From Solirubrobacterales bacterium (GTDB lineage: Bacteria; Actinomycetota; Thermoleophilia; Solirubrobacterales; Solirubrobacteraceae): 18,490 nucleotides of DNA. The stretch is taken from positions 12,953 through 31,442 of the forward strand of contig PLYX01000043.1 in assembly GCA_003151895.1 (NCBI GenBank). The letters are read 5' to 3'. A program made the translations under genes and the position numbers. The notes under the pieces were generated by a model that had not been told where the DNA came from, ran no database searches, and was given only the letters and a program-made list of their open reading frames with translations. Below, piece by piece: positions 1 to 7,793 of the stretch. The first letter of the stretch is position 1; the number at the start of each line of letters is the position of its first letter.

Positions 1-328
1 TCGCGTTCGTGCAGAGATACACGAACCGCTTGCGCTTGACGAGCTCCGCGGCGATCACGTGGACCTCGGGATGGACAAGCGGCTCGCCGCCCGCGATCGA
101 CACCATCGGCGCGCCGCTCTCCTCGATCGCCCCGATCGCCTGCTCGACGGACATGCGCCTGCGCAGCACGTGCTCGGGATGCTGGATCTTGCCGCAGCCC
201 GCGCACGCGAGGTTGCACTGGAACAGCGGCTCGAGCTCCACCAGCAGGGGAAACTTCTCACGTCGCGCGAGGCGCTGGCGCATCACGTACCACCCCATTC
301 GCGCTCCCTGCCTGACCGGTACCGCCAT
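1..328 (-). CDS. hpnH: Adenosyl-hopene transferase HpnH, N-terminal part (cut by window start)
   Basis: Radical SAM enzyme that adds a 5'-deoxyadenosyl group to diploptene to make adenosylhopane, the first step of the C35 hopanoid side chain. About 109 residues are visible from an ATG at 328. They begin MAVPVRQGARMG and contain the radical-SAM cluster motif CNLACAGC (CX3CX2C) near residues 38-45, then IAGGEPLVHPE, the GGE motif that contacts SAM, then RKRFVYLCTNA. This order matches the start of HpnH. The ATG follows the hpnG stop directly (TAGATG), so the two are surely co-transcribed. The remainder, including the catalytic C-terminal region, lies outside the window. Family assignment is strong; activity is inferred from the family. 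Confidence 0.93.
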   Translation of the reverse strand, partial: MAVPVRQGARMGWYVMRQRLARREKFPLLVELEPLFQCNLACAGCGKIQHPEHVLRRRMSVEQAIGAIEESGAPMVSIAGGEPLVHPEVHVIAAELVKRKRFVYLCTNA

Positions 329-967
329 CTAATCGCCCTCGCTTGCTGGGTGTACGGCGCCCCCGAGCAGGTTGTGCGCTCCCTGCTCGCGCACCAGCTG
401 CTCGAGCGCCGCTGCCGTTCGTCGCAACGATAGCGCCGCCCGCGCCGCCCCGGCGAGCGTCAGTAGCGGACGCGTGACCTCACGCGAAGGGGTGTCCGCC
501 ACCACGCGGATCACCGCGAACGGGCGCTGTAGCGCACCTGGGGCCAGCCACGCCGACTCCATGTCCATCACGATGGCGCCACGCTCACGCAGCCTGACAC
601 GCGTCTCACCACGCGCGATACGGGCAACCGACACGACCGTCCCGCGACGCACCGGCAGGCCACGACGTTCGAGCGCTCGGGCAAGCGGCTCAGCCGAAGG
701 GCACGCGACGCGCCGATCCTCTCCGTCGTGTGCCCCGTCGAGCAACTCCTCGGCGATCACCACGTCGCCCGGCTCGCACTCGTCGTCAAGGCCACCGCAC
801 ACACCCATCACGACGAGCGCGGCCGCGGGGTCGCTCTGCAGCAGCGGAACCGCCGCCCTGGAGCGCTCCGGACCCATCCCCGTCCGCTGGATGCGCAGCC
901 TCCTCGCCCCCGCCCTGATCGCGAGCGCCTCCAGGCGCAACGGCGCGGTCACGAGCACGTCACTCAT
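329..967 (-). CDS. hpnG: Hopanoid-associated nucleosidase/phosphorylase HpnG
   Basis: Releases adenine from adenosylhopane to give ribosylhopane or its phosphate, the step after HpnH. The 212-residue product has the MTA/SAH-nucleosidase-like purine phosphorylase fold. MGVCGGLDDECEPGDVV (about 54-70) is the glycine-rich phosphate/ribose segment, MDMES (134-138) is the Met-Glu ribose-binding motif, and VVADTP near 155-160 supplies the expected catalytic Asp158. I chose the ATG at 967 because MSDVLVTAPLRLEALAIRAG is a typical family start; the same frame stays open to 1132 but that extra stretch is low-complexity and overlaps hpnE. The 80-bp gap after hpnE is the largest inside the hopanoid block and holds a possible micro-ORF whose stop overlaps this ATG. 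Confidence 0.9.
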   Translation of the reverse strand: MSDVLVTAPLRLEALAIRAGARRLRIQRTGMGPERSRAAVPLLQSDPAAALVVMGVCGGLDDECEPGDVVIAEELLDGAHDGEDRRVACPSAEPLARALERRGLPVRRGTVVSVARIARGETRVRLRERGAIVMDMESAWLAPGALQRPFAVIRVVADTPSREVTRPLLTLAGAARAALSLRRTAAALEQLVREQGAHNLLGGAVHPASEGD

Positions 968-1008
968 CGGAGAACCTGCGCGAGTTGGGCCCGGTCGGTG
1001 TCGCTCAC
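964..1008 (-). other. Possible 14-codon leader ORF upstream of hpnG
   Basis: A GTG at 1008 opens a 14-codon frame (MSDTDRAQLAQVLR) ending in a TGA at 966-964 that overlaps the hpnG ATG as ATGA, the coupling arrangement used at other junctions in this gene train. A GAGGGG stretch lies 7 nt before the GTG and could serve as a ribosome site. The frame is the one used by hpnE, so it could equally be the tail of an ancestrally longer hpnE, or chance. Nothing shows that it is translated. Confidence 0.2.
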
Positions 1009-1047
1009 AAGCGAACCCCTCGTCCCACCGGTGCGGTGAGGTCGCTC

Positions 1048-2442
1048 TCATGCGGCCAGCGCCTCTCGCGCCGCGGCGTGACCGCTCAGCACGGCGCCCT
1101 CCAGCGTGGCCGGCCAGCCCGTGTCCGTCCACGCTCCCGCCAGCACCAGCCCGGGAACGCCCGTTCGAGCCGCGGGCCGCAGCTCTTGCGTTCCGGGTCC
1201 CGCTCGGAATGTGGCGGCGTGCTCGCGGCTGACATAAAAGCTCTGCACCACGGCATCTCGGGCTCGCGGGAACAGCTCTGCCAGAGCGCTCAGGTAGCGC
1301 ACGCGCAACTGTTCGACCGAGTCTCCCATCTCCCGGTCGGCGCCCGACAGAGACACCGCCAGATATTGCCCCTCGGATAGCCCGGCGGCGGCGGTGCGAT
1401 CGAACACGTACTGCACTGGTGTCCCCACGCCCGCCGCGAACGGCAACTCACACACACGCCGGTCATACACGACGTGCACGTTAATGATCGGCGACTGCCC
1501 AAGTCCGGTCCAGCGCTGCGCCTCGGCACCCATAAGCGGCTCGAGCAACGCGGTGGCGCGCGCGTGGGGCACTGCGCAGACAACCGCATCGGCATTGAGC
1601 TCGGCGCCGTCCGCCCGCACCCGGAGACCGTCCTCGAGCCGGTCCACCTGCTGCGCGCGCAAGCCGAGCTTAACCTCTACCCCCGCCTCCCCCAGCACGC
1701 GCCGCGCCGGCTCTCCGAGCGTCTCGCTCAAGGGCCGCATGTGAAGGCCGATGTCGCCTGCGTCGTTCTGCTTAAGTAGCCCGGTGCACAATACGAACGC
1801 GCCGAGCGCCAGCGATGCCTGGGCGGCGGGGAGGTTCAGGGTCGGCAGCGCGATCAGGTCCCACAACGCCGCCACCGCGTCGGGGCCCTGGCCGTGCTCG
1901 GCCAGCCACTCGCCGAGCGTGCCGGGCGCCGGGCCAACATGCTCGGGCGCCGCCACGGCCAGGTCGTCCCTCGACGGCTCGGACGTTTTGCCCCCGACAC
2001 GCTCACGTGCAAGCGCTTCGTGCGGGTCGAGCCGCCCGAGCGCCAGCGCGGCGCGCGCGGCGCTCACACGGCGCGCCATCGTGAGATGGGGGTAGCGCAA
2101 GAGCGCCCCGGCCAGATGCAACGGCGCCGGGAGGGCGCTGCGCCGCAGCAGCGCGCTGCTTCCGCCCGGGCTCAGCACGGGGATCTCCAGGCGCGACTGG
2201 ATCGTCACACGCCGCTCGCTGCCGAGCCGCTCCAGCAGCCCGCGGTAGGCGCTACAGCAGCGCAGGAACACATGCTGGCCGTTGTCCAACCACAGCCCGT
2301 CGCGTTGGAACGAGTAGGCCGCCCCTCCGAGTCGCGGCCTGACCTCCAGCAGCGTCACGCGTGCGCCGGCGTCAGCGCAGTCGAGCGCCGCCGCGATCCC
2401 GGCGAGACCGCCGCCGAGGACGATCACGCGCCGGTCGGTCAA
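1048..2442 (-). CDS. hpnE: Hydroxysqualene dehydroxylase / squalene-associated FAD-dependent desaturase HpnE
   Basis: FAD-dependent amine-oxidase-family enzyme that reduces hydroxysqualene to squalene, the last of three steps from farnesyl diphosphate. The N-terminus RRVIVLGGGLAGIAAALDCA is a Rossmann dinucleotide motif (GGGLAG at residues 10-15) followed by the ribose-binding acid in LLEVRPRLGG and the family-typical DGLWLDNGQHVFLRCC. The C-terminus GLVLAGAWTDTGWPATLEGAVLSG is the second FAD-binding segment. Length is 464 residues from the TTG at 2442, which overlaps the hpnD stop as TTGA. A GTG at 2481 in the same frame has a better ribosome site (GGGAG, 6-nt spacing) and would add 13 residues; the Rossmann strand would then start unusually late, so I prefer the TTG. 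Confidence 0.92.
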   Translation of the reverse strand: MTDRRVIVLGGGLAGIAAALDCADAGARVTLLEVRPRLGGAAYSFQRDGLWLDNGQHVFLRCCSAYRGLLERLGSERRVTIQSRLEIPVLSPGGSSALLRRSALPAPLHLAGALLRYPHLTMARRVSAARAALALGRLDPHEALARERVGGKTSEPSRDDLAVAAPEHVGPAPGTLGEWLAEHGQGPDAVAALWDLIALPTLNLPAAQASLALGAFVLCTGLLKQNDAGDIGLHMRPLSETLGEPARRVLGEAGVEVKLGLRAQQVDRLEDGLRVRADGAELNADAVVCAVPHARATALLEPLMGAEAQRWTGLGQSPIINVHVVYDRRVCELPFAAGVGTPVQYVFDRTAAAGLSEGQYLAVSLSGADREMGDSVEQLRVRYLSALAELFPRARDAVVQSFYVSREHAATFRAGPGTQELRPAARTGVPGLVLAGAWTDTGWPATLEGAVLSGHAAAREALAA

Positions 2443-3287
2443 CCGGCGGCCGCCGTGAGCAGGCTGCGAGTCGCCACCCACGCCTTCTCCCAGATCGGCA
2501 GCGAGACTCGGACTTGACGCGCCGCCTCTGGATCAGCCTCGATCCGAGCGAGCACGCGACGGTAGATGTTCGCCATGGCGAGCACACACCCCCCGCTGCG
2601 CTTGTCGAGCAGCGGCACGAGCTCAAGCCCCTGATCGAACCATTCGCCCGCGCGCCGTGCCTGGAAGCGCACGAGCGCGTCCATCTGCCCCTCCTCGCCC
2701 TCGAAGCGCCCGTCCGTGCTGAGGTGGTAACGCACGAGATCCTCGCGCGGGATGTACATACGGCCGTTCGCGGAGTCCTCGCGCAGGTCGCGCAGGATGT
2801 TCGTCAGCTGCATCGCCACGCCGAGATCGTCGGCGAGCGCACGCGCTCGCTCGAGTTCGCGGGCGCCGAAGATCGCAAGGCAGAGCCTTCCGATCGAACC
2901 CGCCACCCGCCGGCAGTAGCCGAGCAGATCCTCGAAGCTCTGATACGTGGCGCCGGTGACGTCCATCCGCACACCCGCGATCAGATCCTCGAGTGCGTCG
3001 ATCGGCAGCGAGAAGCGCAGGTGCGCGTCGGCGAGCGCCACGATCACCGGATCGACGCTCGCCGTCGAGAAGTCCTCGATCGCGCGTGCCGCGGCGTCGA
3101 GCAACTCGAGCTTCTCACGCGGGTCGAACCTGCCGTCGCCGATGTCGTCGATTCGTCGCGCAAACGCGTACACCGCGCAGGTCGCGCGCCGCTTGTCGCG
3201 TGGGAGCAGAAGGATCCCGTAGTAGAAGTTGGCCGCCGCCGCCCGCGTCAGCGACTCGCAGTGCTCATACGCCTCCGCGACGTTCAC
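2439..3287 (-). CDS. hpnD: Presqualene diphosphate synthase HpnD
   Basis: Trans-isoprenyl diphosphate synthase (squalene/phytoene synthase family) that condenses two farnesyl diphosphates to presqualene diphosphate. The 282-residue protein has both Mg-binding aspartate motifs: DDIGD at 47-51 and NILRDLREDSANGR at about 163-176, the latter followed by MYIPREDL as is usual. FYYGILLLPRDKR (21-33) is the typical first-helix signature. Translation starts at a GTG (3287) that overlaps the hpnC stop (GTGA); the end overlaps the hpnE start (TTGA). HpnC, HpnD and HpnE replace eukaryotic-type squalene synthase in many bacteria. Assignment as HpnD rather than phytoene synthase rests on the adjacent hpnC, hpnE and shc. 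Confidence 0.93.
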   Translation of the reverse strand: MNVAEAYEHCESLTRAAAANFYYGILLLPRDKRRATCAVYAFARRIDDIGDGRFDPREKLELLDAAARAIEDFSTASVDPVIVALADAHLRFSLPIDALEDLIAGVRMDVTGATYQSFEDLLGYCRRVAGSIGRLCLAIFGARELERARALADDLGVAMQLTNILRDLREDSANGRMYIPREDLVRYHLSTDGRFEGEEGQMDALVRFQARRAGEWFDQGLELVPLLDKRSGGCVLAMANIYRRVLARIEADPEAARQVRVSLPIWEKAWVATRSLLTAAAG

Positions 3288-4225
3288 TTGCGGCTCTCCG
3301 TCAGCACGCTCGCAAGCGCACGCACACGCCGTGGCCGGCTCGCTCGCCTCACGCCGCCCAGCACGTCGAAACGAGCCCGTTCGATCGCATCCAGTGCGGC
3401 GCGCCCTCCGGCGACGAACGCGGCCACCGCGAGCTTCGGGCGTCCGCGAATGCTCCTCACGAGTGACGCCCCGGCAGCGAGCAACTCTCGCGCACGCGCC
3501 GTCTCGAACGAGATCGCCTCGCGCAGACGATCCTCCGGGCGCCCGTCCTCCCCACTCTGGGTGGATGAACCAGCAGGAACGCCGCCCAAATCCAAATCCA
3601 CACCACCGCGCGAGACGAGCCCGGCAAGCTGCTCATGGGAGCAGCCGAACCGCGCAAGATCCTCCTCGGGCAGATACACACGGCCGCGCCGCAGGTCCTC
3701 GCCGACATCCTGGAGGTGCTCGGCCAGCTGCAGCGCGGTGCACACGCGGTTGGAAAGAGCGATTCGTTCGGGAGTCGCGAGCCCGAACACGCACAGCACG
3801 AGCTCGCCGACCGGGTTGGCCGACAGCTCGCAATATGCCTGCAGCTGCTCCCAGGTCTCATAGTGGGTCAACCGCTGGTCGAGGCGGTTGGCGTCGATCA
3901 GGCGCACCAGCGCCTCGCGTGGCAGGGCGCACTCGGCGAGCGTGCTCTGCAGGCGCTCCAGCAGCGGGTGTCGGGCCTTGCCGGCGTATGCGCGGTCGAC
4001 TTCGTGCTGCAACCAGTCGAGCGCCGCGAGCCTGTCTCCCGTGAGCTCGTCGCCGAGCTCGTCCGCGAGCCGCGCGAACCCGTACACCGCGAGCAGGTGG
4101 CGTCGGTCCCGTCGCGAGAGCACCCGCGCGGCGACCGGAAAATTCTCGCCGCCCGTGTGCGCCATCACGGTGGGCGCATCTGGGATCTCAGGCGAGGTCA
4201 GGTCGAGCAGCGCGGCGTGCATCAT
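3284..4225 (-). CDS. hpnC: Hydroxysqualene synthase HpnC (squalene synthase family)
   Basis: Converts presqualene diphosphate to hydroxysqualene. The 313-residue protein starts MMHAALLDL at an ATG overlapping the shc stop (ATGA). GGENFPVAARVLSRRDR is the classic HpnC start. The first metal motif is DELGD (55-59) and the second is QDVGEDLRRGR (172-182), followed by VYLPEEDLARFG. Residues about 205-235 form a Gly/Ser/Asp-rich stretch with repeats (VDLDLGGVPAGSS) between the EDLARF helix and the EAISFETARARELL helix, where I would expect a short loop. Its DNA is unusually AT-rich locally (CAAATCCAAATCC) and looks inserted. The active-site residues I can identify are all kept, so the enzyme is probably functional. 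Confidence 0.92.
   Translation of the reverse strand: MMHAALLDLTSPEIPDAPTVMAHTGGENFPVAARVLSRRDRRHLLAVYGFARLADELGDELTGDRLAALDWLQHEVDRAYAGKARHPLLERLQSTLAECALPREALVRLIDANRLDQRLTHYETWEQLQAYCELSANPVGELVLCVFGLATPERIALSNRVCTALQLAEHLQDVGEDLRRGRVYLPEEDLARFGCSHEQLAGLVSRGGVDLDLGGVPAGSSTQSGEDGRPEDRLREAISFETARARELLAAGASLVRSIRGRPKLAVAAFVAGGRAALDAIERARFDVLGGVRRASRPRRVRALASVLTESRK
3574..3596 (+). repeat. Short repeat copy 1 (CARGAACG-N5-CAAATCCAAA), inside hpnC
   Basis: CAGGAACG, five bases, then CAAATCCAAA. The same pattern with identical spacing, CAAGAACG-N5-CAAATCCAAA, occurs on the opposite strand at 7112-7090 within the glycosyltransferase gene. CCGCGCG follows 9 bases further on here and 10 bases further on in the other copy. 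Both lie in low-complexity loops that look like in-frame insertions. Confidence 0.5.
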
Positions 4226-6189
4226 GCGTGGCGGGTGGGTGGGCCTGTCAAACAGCGACCGAGCGCCATCACGGGAAACACGAGGCGATACAGGTGATAG
4301 TTGATGTAGTAGTCGGATGGGAAGCCTGTACCCGTGTACTGCGGCTCATCCCAACTCCCGTCCTCGCGTTGCGTGTCGACGAGCCATTGCACGCCCCTCG
4401 CGAGGGTGTCGGAGCTCTCGCCCGCCGCGTGCAGCGCCAGCAGCGCCCAGGCGGTCTGCGAGGCGGTGCCGGCGCCGCGTCCGATCCACTCGACATGGTC
4501 ATAGGAGCGTGGATCCTCCCCCCAGCCCCCGTCACCGTTCTGGTGCTCTTCAAGCCAGCCCACAGCGCGTTTGATGCAGGGCTCCGACGGCGCCACGCCC
4601 GCGGCGATCAGCGCGGGCACAACCGCGCCGGTGCCGTAGATGTGATTCACCCCCCAGCGCCCGAACCAGGAGCCGCCGGGCTCTTGGCGGTCGATCAGCC
4701 AGCGCACAGCCTCGAGGCACTCAGGATCGCGAGCCCGGCCAAGCGCGGCGAGCATCTCCACCGCGTGCGCCGTCACGTCAGCGCTGGGCTCGTCGATCAC
4801 CTCGCCGAAGTCAAGGAACGGCAGCTCGCGCACAAGCGCACGCGTGTTGTCGGCGTCGAACGCCCCCCAGGCCCCGCCGCTGCTCTGCATGCCCTTCGTC
4901 CAGCGCACCGCCCGCTCGATCGCCTGCTCCACACGCGCGGGAGACTCGAGCCGTACGCGACGCAACGCGAGCACCACCTCGGCCGTGTCATCCACGTCCG
5001 GGTAGTTGTGGTTGGCGAACTCAAACGCCCACCCCCCCGGACGCAGTTGCGGCCTGGCGACGCGCCAGTCGCCGGGCACGCCCACCTCCTCGCCGAGCAG
5101 CCACTCCCCGGCGCGCACCAGCGCGGGATGGTCGCCCGGCATGCCCGCGTCGCTGAGCGCCACCACCGTGAGCGCCGTATCCCACACCGGTGACTGGCAC
5201 GCCTCCAGACGACGACCGATCGAGGGCACACAGCCCGGAGGGCTGGGTCGGCCAGCGCCCGCGGGCGCGCCGGCGGGCGGGCCTTTGAGTTGATCGTCGC
5301 AATCCTCCACCATGAAGCCGTCCAAGCCCTCGATCCCGCGTCTCATCACCGGATGCTCGAGCGGATACCCGTTCAGGCGCAGCGCCATCAGCGAGTACAC
5401 CCACGGCGGCTGGATGCCGCCCCACGAGCCGTCGGCCTCCTGACGGCTCACGATCCAACGCTCCGCGCGACCCATCGCGAGCCTGCGCAGCAGGCGGACG
5501 GGCCGGCGCTCATACGCGCGCAGCACACGATCCAGGCGCACGAGCCATCTGCCGCGAGCGCTTGTGGGCGGGGTCGGCTGCCACGGCTGGGCGCCATGCA
5601 GCTCCTCCAGGGTGAACGGGAGCGCGCGCCGCGGACGGTGGACCATCACGAGTGACAGCGCCACGATCGTCTGGCGCGCCCAGCACGCGAAGTCGTAGAT
5701 GTTGAGCGCCACCCACGAGGGCAGCAGCACGATCTCAGGTGGCAGCGCCGGGACCTGCTCCCACGACCACAACCCGAACAGGGCCAGCCACACGTGTGTG
5801 AACACGCGCGCTCGCTCGATGCCGCCCTGCTCGCGGATGAAGCCCGCCGCCGCCCGCATGTGCTCCTGCTCGGGCTCGTCGCCCGCGAGCCGCAGCGCCC
5901 AGTAGGCCTCGATCGTCGTGGAGAGCTCCCCCGGCCCGCCGTGGAAGTTCGCCCATGTCCCGTCGGCGCGCTGCTGCGAGCGAATCCACGCAGCCGAGCG
6001 CTCGGTCTCCTCGGCGCCCCGGATGCCGAGGAACTCGCGCAGGAGCATGTCCTCGGCGTCCATCGTCACGTTCGTCTGGAGCTCGCCCTTCCACCAGCCG
6101 GACTGGTCCTGCAGTGAGAGCAGGCGCTCGCAGGCCCGCTCCAGTGTCACCTGCGCCTCGCTGACTGTCTGCGCGATCTGCGATGACAT
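4222..6189 (-). CDS. shc: Squalene-hopene cyclase
   Basis: Membrane-associated triterpene cyclase that turns squalene into hopene/hopanol. From the ATG at 6189 the protein is 655 residues, within the family range. The catalytic motif DVDDTA is at 398-403, equivalent to the general-acid Asp cluster of the Alicyclobacillus enzyme. QW repeats include QSGWWKGEL (29-37), EADGSWGGIQPPWVYSLMAL (251-270), SSGGAWGAFD, PGGSWFGRWGVNHIYGTG (505-521), GDGGWGE and EDGSWDE. Residues about 299-326 are a Pro/Gly/Ala-rich insertion just before the conserved RLEACQSPVWDTAL; homologues usually go straight into that segment. The frame stays open far upstream, but that part is antisense-like and overlaps the glycosyltransferase gene. 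The start is 11 nt after that gene's stop, with no clear Shine-Dalgarno. Confidence 0.96.
   Translation of the reverse strand: MSSQIAQTVSEAQVTLERACERLLSLQDQSGWWKGELQTNVTMDAEDMLLREFLGIRGAEETERSAAWIRSQQRADGTWANFHGGPGELSTTIEAYWALRLAGDEPEQEHMRAAAGFIREQGGIERARVFTHVWLALFGLWSWEQVPALPPEIVLLPSWVALNIYDFACWARQTIVALSLVMVHRPRRALPFTLEELHGAQPWQPTPPTSARGRWLVRLDRVLRAYERRPVRLLRRLAMGRAERWIVSRQEADGSWGGIQPPWVYSLMALRLNGYPLEHPVMRRGIEGLDGFMVEDCDDQLKGPPAGAPAGAGRPSPPGCVPSIGRRLEACQSPVWDTALTVVALSDAGMPGDHPALVRAGEWLLGEEVGVPGDWRVARPQLRPGGWAFEFANHNYPDVDDTAEVVLALRRVRLESPARVEQAIERAVRWTKGMQSSGGAWGAFDADNTRALVRELPFLDFGEVIDEPSADVTAHAVEMLAALGRARDPECLEAVRWLIDRQEPGGSWFGRWGVNHIYGTGAVVPALIAAGVAPSEPCIKRAVGWLEEHQNGDGGWGEDPRSYDHVEWIGRGAGTASQTAWALLALHAAGESSDTLARGVQWLVDTQREDGSWDEPQYTGTGFPSDYYINYHLYRLVFPVMALGRCLTGPPTRHA
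5212..5292 (-). repeat. Palindrome-rich in-frame insertion within shc
   Basis: This segment encodes the extra Pro/Gly/Ala-rich peptide of the cyclase (LKGPPAGAPAGAGRPSPPG). It holds a hairpin AGCCC-GGA-GGGCT at 5232-5244, a perfect 14-bp palindrome GCGCCCGCGGGCGC at 5255-5268, and GGCGCGCCGGCGGGC at 5264-5278. The last is one base different from a 15-mer found twice in the hypothetical gene at 7793-8329. The density of dyads and the in-frame position resemble small palindromic elements that insert in genes; origin is inferred. Confidence 0.45.
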
Positions 6190-6200
6190 GGTGGTGAACG

Positions 6201-7793
6201 CTAGATCGTTTTCCCTGTGGAGGACGCGCGGACGAGCACCTCGGGATGCTGCGCGATCGTGATCACGTGTTCGCGCAACACCTCCTCGGAGATCGTGACA
6301 GGCGCGCTGGATGTGAAGCGGTACACGATCAAACCGTGAATGTTGCGACGTTCTGAGAGACGGAAACCGGGGGCCGGTGGACGACTGGCCGACTTGCGCA
6401 GCGGAGCGTAGCCGGTCTCGTCCACCTCGGTCACCGTCACGCTCGATCCACGTGCCAGATTGCGCAGCGGCGGCAGGTAGTACTCCAGCGGCGCCGCCCC
6501 CAGCTCGACCGTCGTGATCACGTGGTCGGGTTGTGCCGCTCGCAGGACCGTCGCGACCCCCGCCCAGTCGCCGCGTTGCAGGCGTGGGCTGAGGTTCACG
6601 TCGATCGTGAGCGCGAGCAACGTGAGCACGAGCAGTGTTGCGAGCCCCATGCCCACGCGCCCGGTGCGTTGTGCGGCGATCACGATCGCTAGCAATGCAC
6701 TCACCGGCGCCATGGCGGCCACCAGGTTGCGCGGCGCCAAATAATCTGCGCCGAGCACGGCCAGCACGACCGGGATCAGCACCCCGGCACCGGCCACCGT
6801 GAGCACGATCAGCGCGCCGCGCTCCTCGCGCGGGGTGAGCGTGCTCCACAGGCCGTACCCGAATCCCGCGAGGATCACGAGCAGGACGAGCAGCTCCACG
6901 CCGTGGCCGAGCGCGGCGCCCGTATAGCCCGTCAGGTAGTACTGCGGAATCGCTTCCAGGCGACTCGCCAGCGCCGATTCCCCGATCCACTGGGTGCCGT
7001 GAGCACCCTGGGCCAGGATCAACGGGATGAGCGCCATCCCGACGAGCACCGGGAGCGCCACTGCGCACAGCACGCGCGGGAGATCTTTTTTTGGATTTGC
7101 TGTTCGTTCTTGGGGCGCCAGCTTGCCGCGTGAGCCTTTCGGCGCCGCGCTCCCCACCAGCCACAACGCCATCGGGACGAGCAGGAACACCGCGAAGTAG
7201 TGGGTTAGGAGCGCCAGCGAGGCGGTGAGAGCGAACGCTGCGAGCCGCCTGCCCGTCGGCTCGCGAAGGGCGCGCACGAAGCACAGCAGCGCGAGCGATG
7301 CCGTAAGCACGAATAGCCCGTAGGCACGGGCCTCTTGGGAATACCACACAAGGAGCGGGCTGCTCGCCACGAGCGCCGCCGCGACGATCGCCGCGCGGCG
7401 GGTGGGTGGGCCCTGAAATTCGCAACCGATCGCCCAGGCGACGGGAACCGTCGCGATCCCCGCGAGCGCCGAGAGCAGGCGCAGGGCGATCACGCCGGTC
7501 CCGAGCACGCGCGAGACGGCCCACTCGAGCACGTACCACAGCGGCGGCGTGTTCTCGGTGTGCACCACGTTGTGAAGCGTCGCGCCGAGCCCGGCGCGCA
7601 GCACGTGCACCGGGGTGAACGCCTCGTCATACCAGAAGCTCTGCAGCCCGAGCGTGCTCAAACGCAGGACGGCCGCGAGCACGGTGATCGCGAGGAGCGG
7701 CCACCATCCTGACATCGCGCTCGCGCGCTGCGCCGCCGCTGCAGAGGTCGGGCGCGGTCGCCCGGCGGCGGCTGGGAGAGCGGACCCGCCCAT
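6201..7793 (-). CDS. GT-C glycosyltransferase, GT39/ArnT-like, multi-pass membrane
   Basis: Predicted polyprenyl-phosphate-sugar-dependent glycosyltransferase of 530 residues in the cytoplasmic membrane. After a first hydrophobic helix (WWPLLAITVLAAVL, about 30-43) comes LGLQSFWYDEAFT, whose Asp56-Glu57 is the catalytic acidic pair in the first extracytoplasmic loop of GT39/GT83-type enzymes. ENTPPLWYVLEW (80-91) is the second signature of this group. Roughly ten further hydrophobic helices follow, then a C-terminal soluble region with VIVYRF-like strands. I chose the ATG at 7793 because it overlaps the preceding stop (TGATG); an internal ATG at 7715 gives a more compact start. A basic loop, SRGKLAPQERTANPKKDLPR, is AT-rich in DNA and shares a repeat with hpnC. 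The sugar acceptor is unknown. Its place directly before shc suggests co-expression with hopanoid synthesis. Confidence 0.82.
   Translation of the reverse strand: MGGSALPAAAGRPRPTSAAAAQRASAMSGWWPLLAITVLAAVLRLSTLGLQSFWYDEAFTPVHVLRAGLGATLHNVVHTENTPPLWYVLEWAVSRVLGTGVIALRLLSALAGIATVPVAWAIGCEFQGPPTRRAAIVAAALVASSPLLVWYSQEARAYGLFVLTASLALLCFVRALREPTGRRLAAFALTASLALLTHYFAVFLLVPMALWLVGSAAPKGSRGKLAPQERTANPKKDLPRVLCAVALPVLVGMALIPLILAQGAHGTQWIGESALASRLEAIPQYYLTGYTGAALGHGVELLVLLVILAGFGYGLWSTLTPREERGALIVLTVAGAGVLIPVVLAVLGADYLAPRNLVAAMAPVSALLAIVIAAQRTGRVGMGLATLLVLTLLALTIDVNLSPRLQRGDWAGVATVLRAAQPDHVITTVELGAAPLEYYLPPLRNLARGSSVTVTEVDETGYAPLRKSASRPPAPGFRLSERRNIHGLIVYRFTSSAPVTISEEVLREHVITIAQHPEVLVRASSTGKTI
7090..7112 (-). 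repeat. Short repeat copy 2 (CARGAACG-N5-CAAATCCAAA), inside the glycosyltransferase gene
   Basis: On the minus strand this reads CAAGAACG, five bases, CAAATCCAAA, then runs into an A tract. It matches the copy at 3574-3596 in inverted orientation at 17 of the 18 compared bases. It encodes the basic loop around QERTANPKK. Confidence 0.5.

Noticed and set aside
2361..3863. Long plus-strand open frame (about 500 codons) opposite hpnC, hpnD and hpnE
   Set aside because: Arg/His/Ala-rich with no domain; it is the antisense shadow of GC-rich genes whose minus-strand products show clear motifs.
6190..7539. N-terminal extension of the cyclase frame up to 7539
   Set aside because: Would make a 1105-residue cyclase with an Arg/Gly-rich N-terminus overlapping the glycosyltransferase; family length and motif start support 6189.
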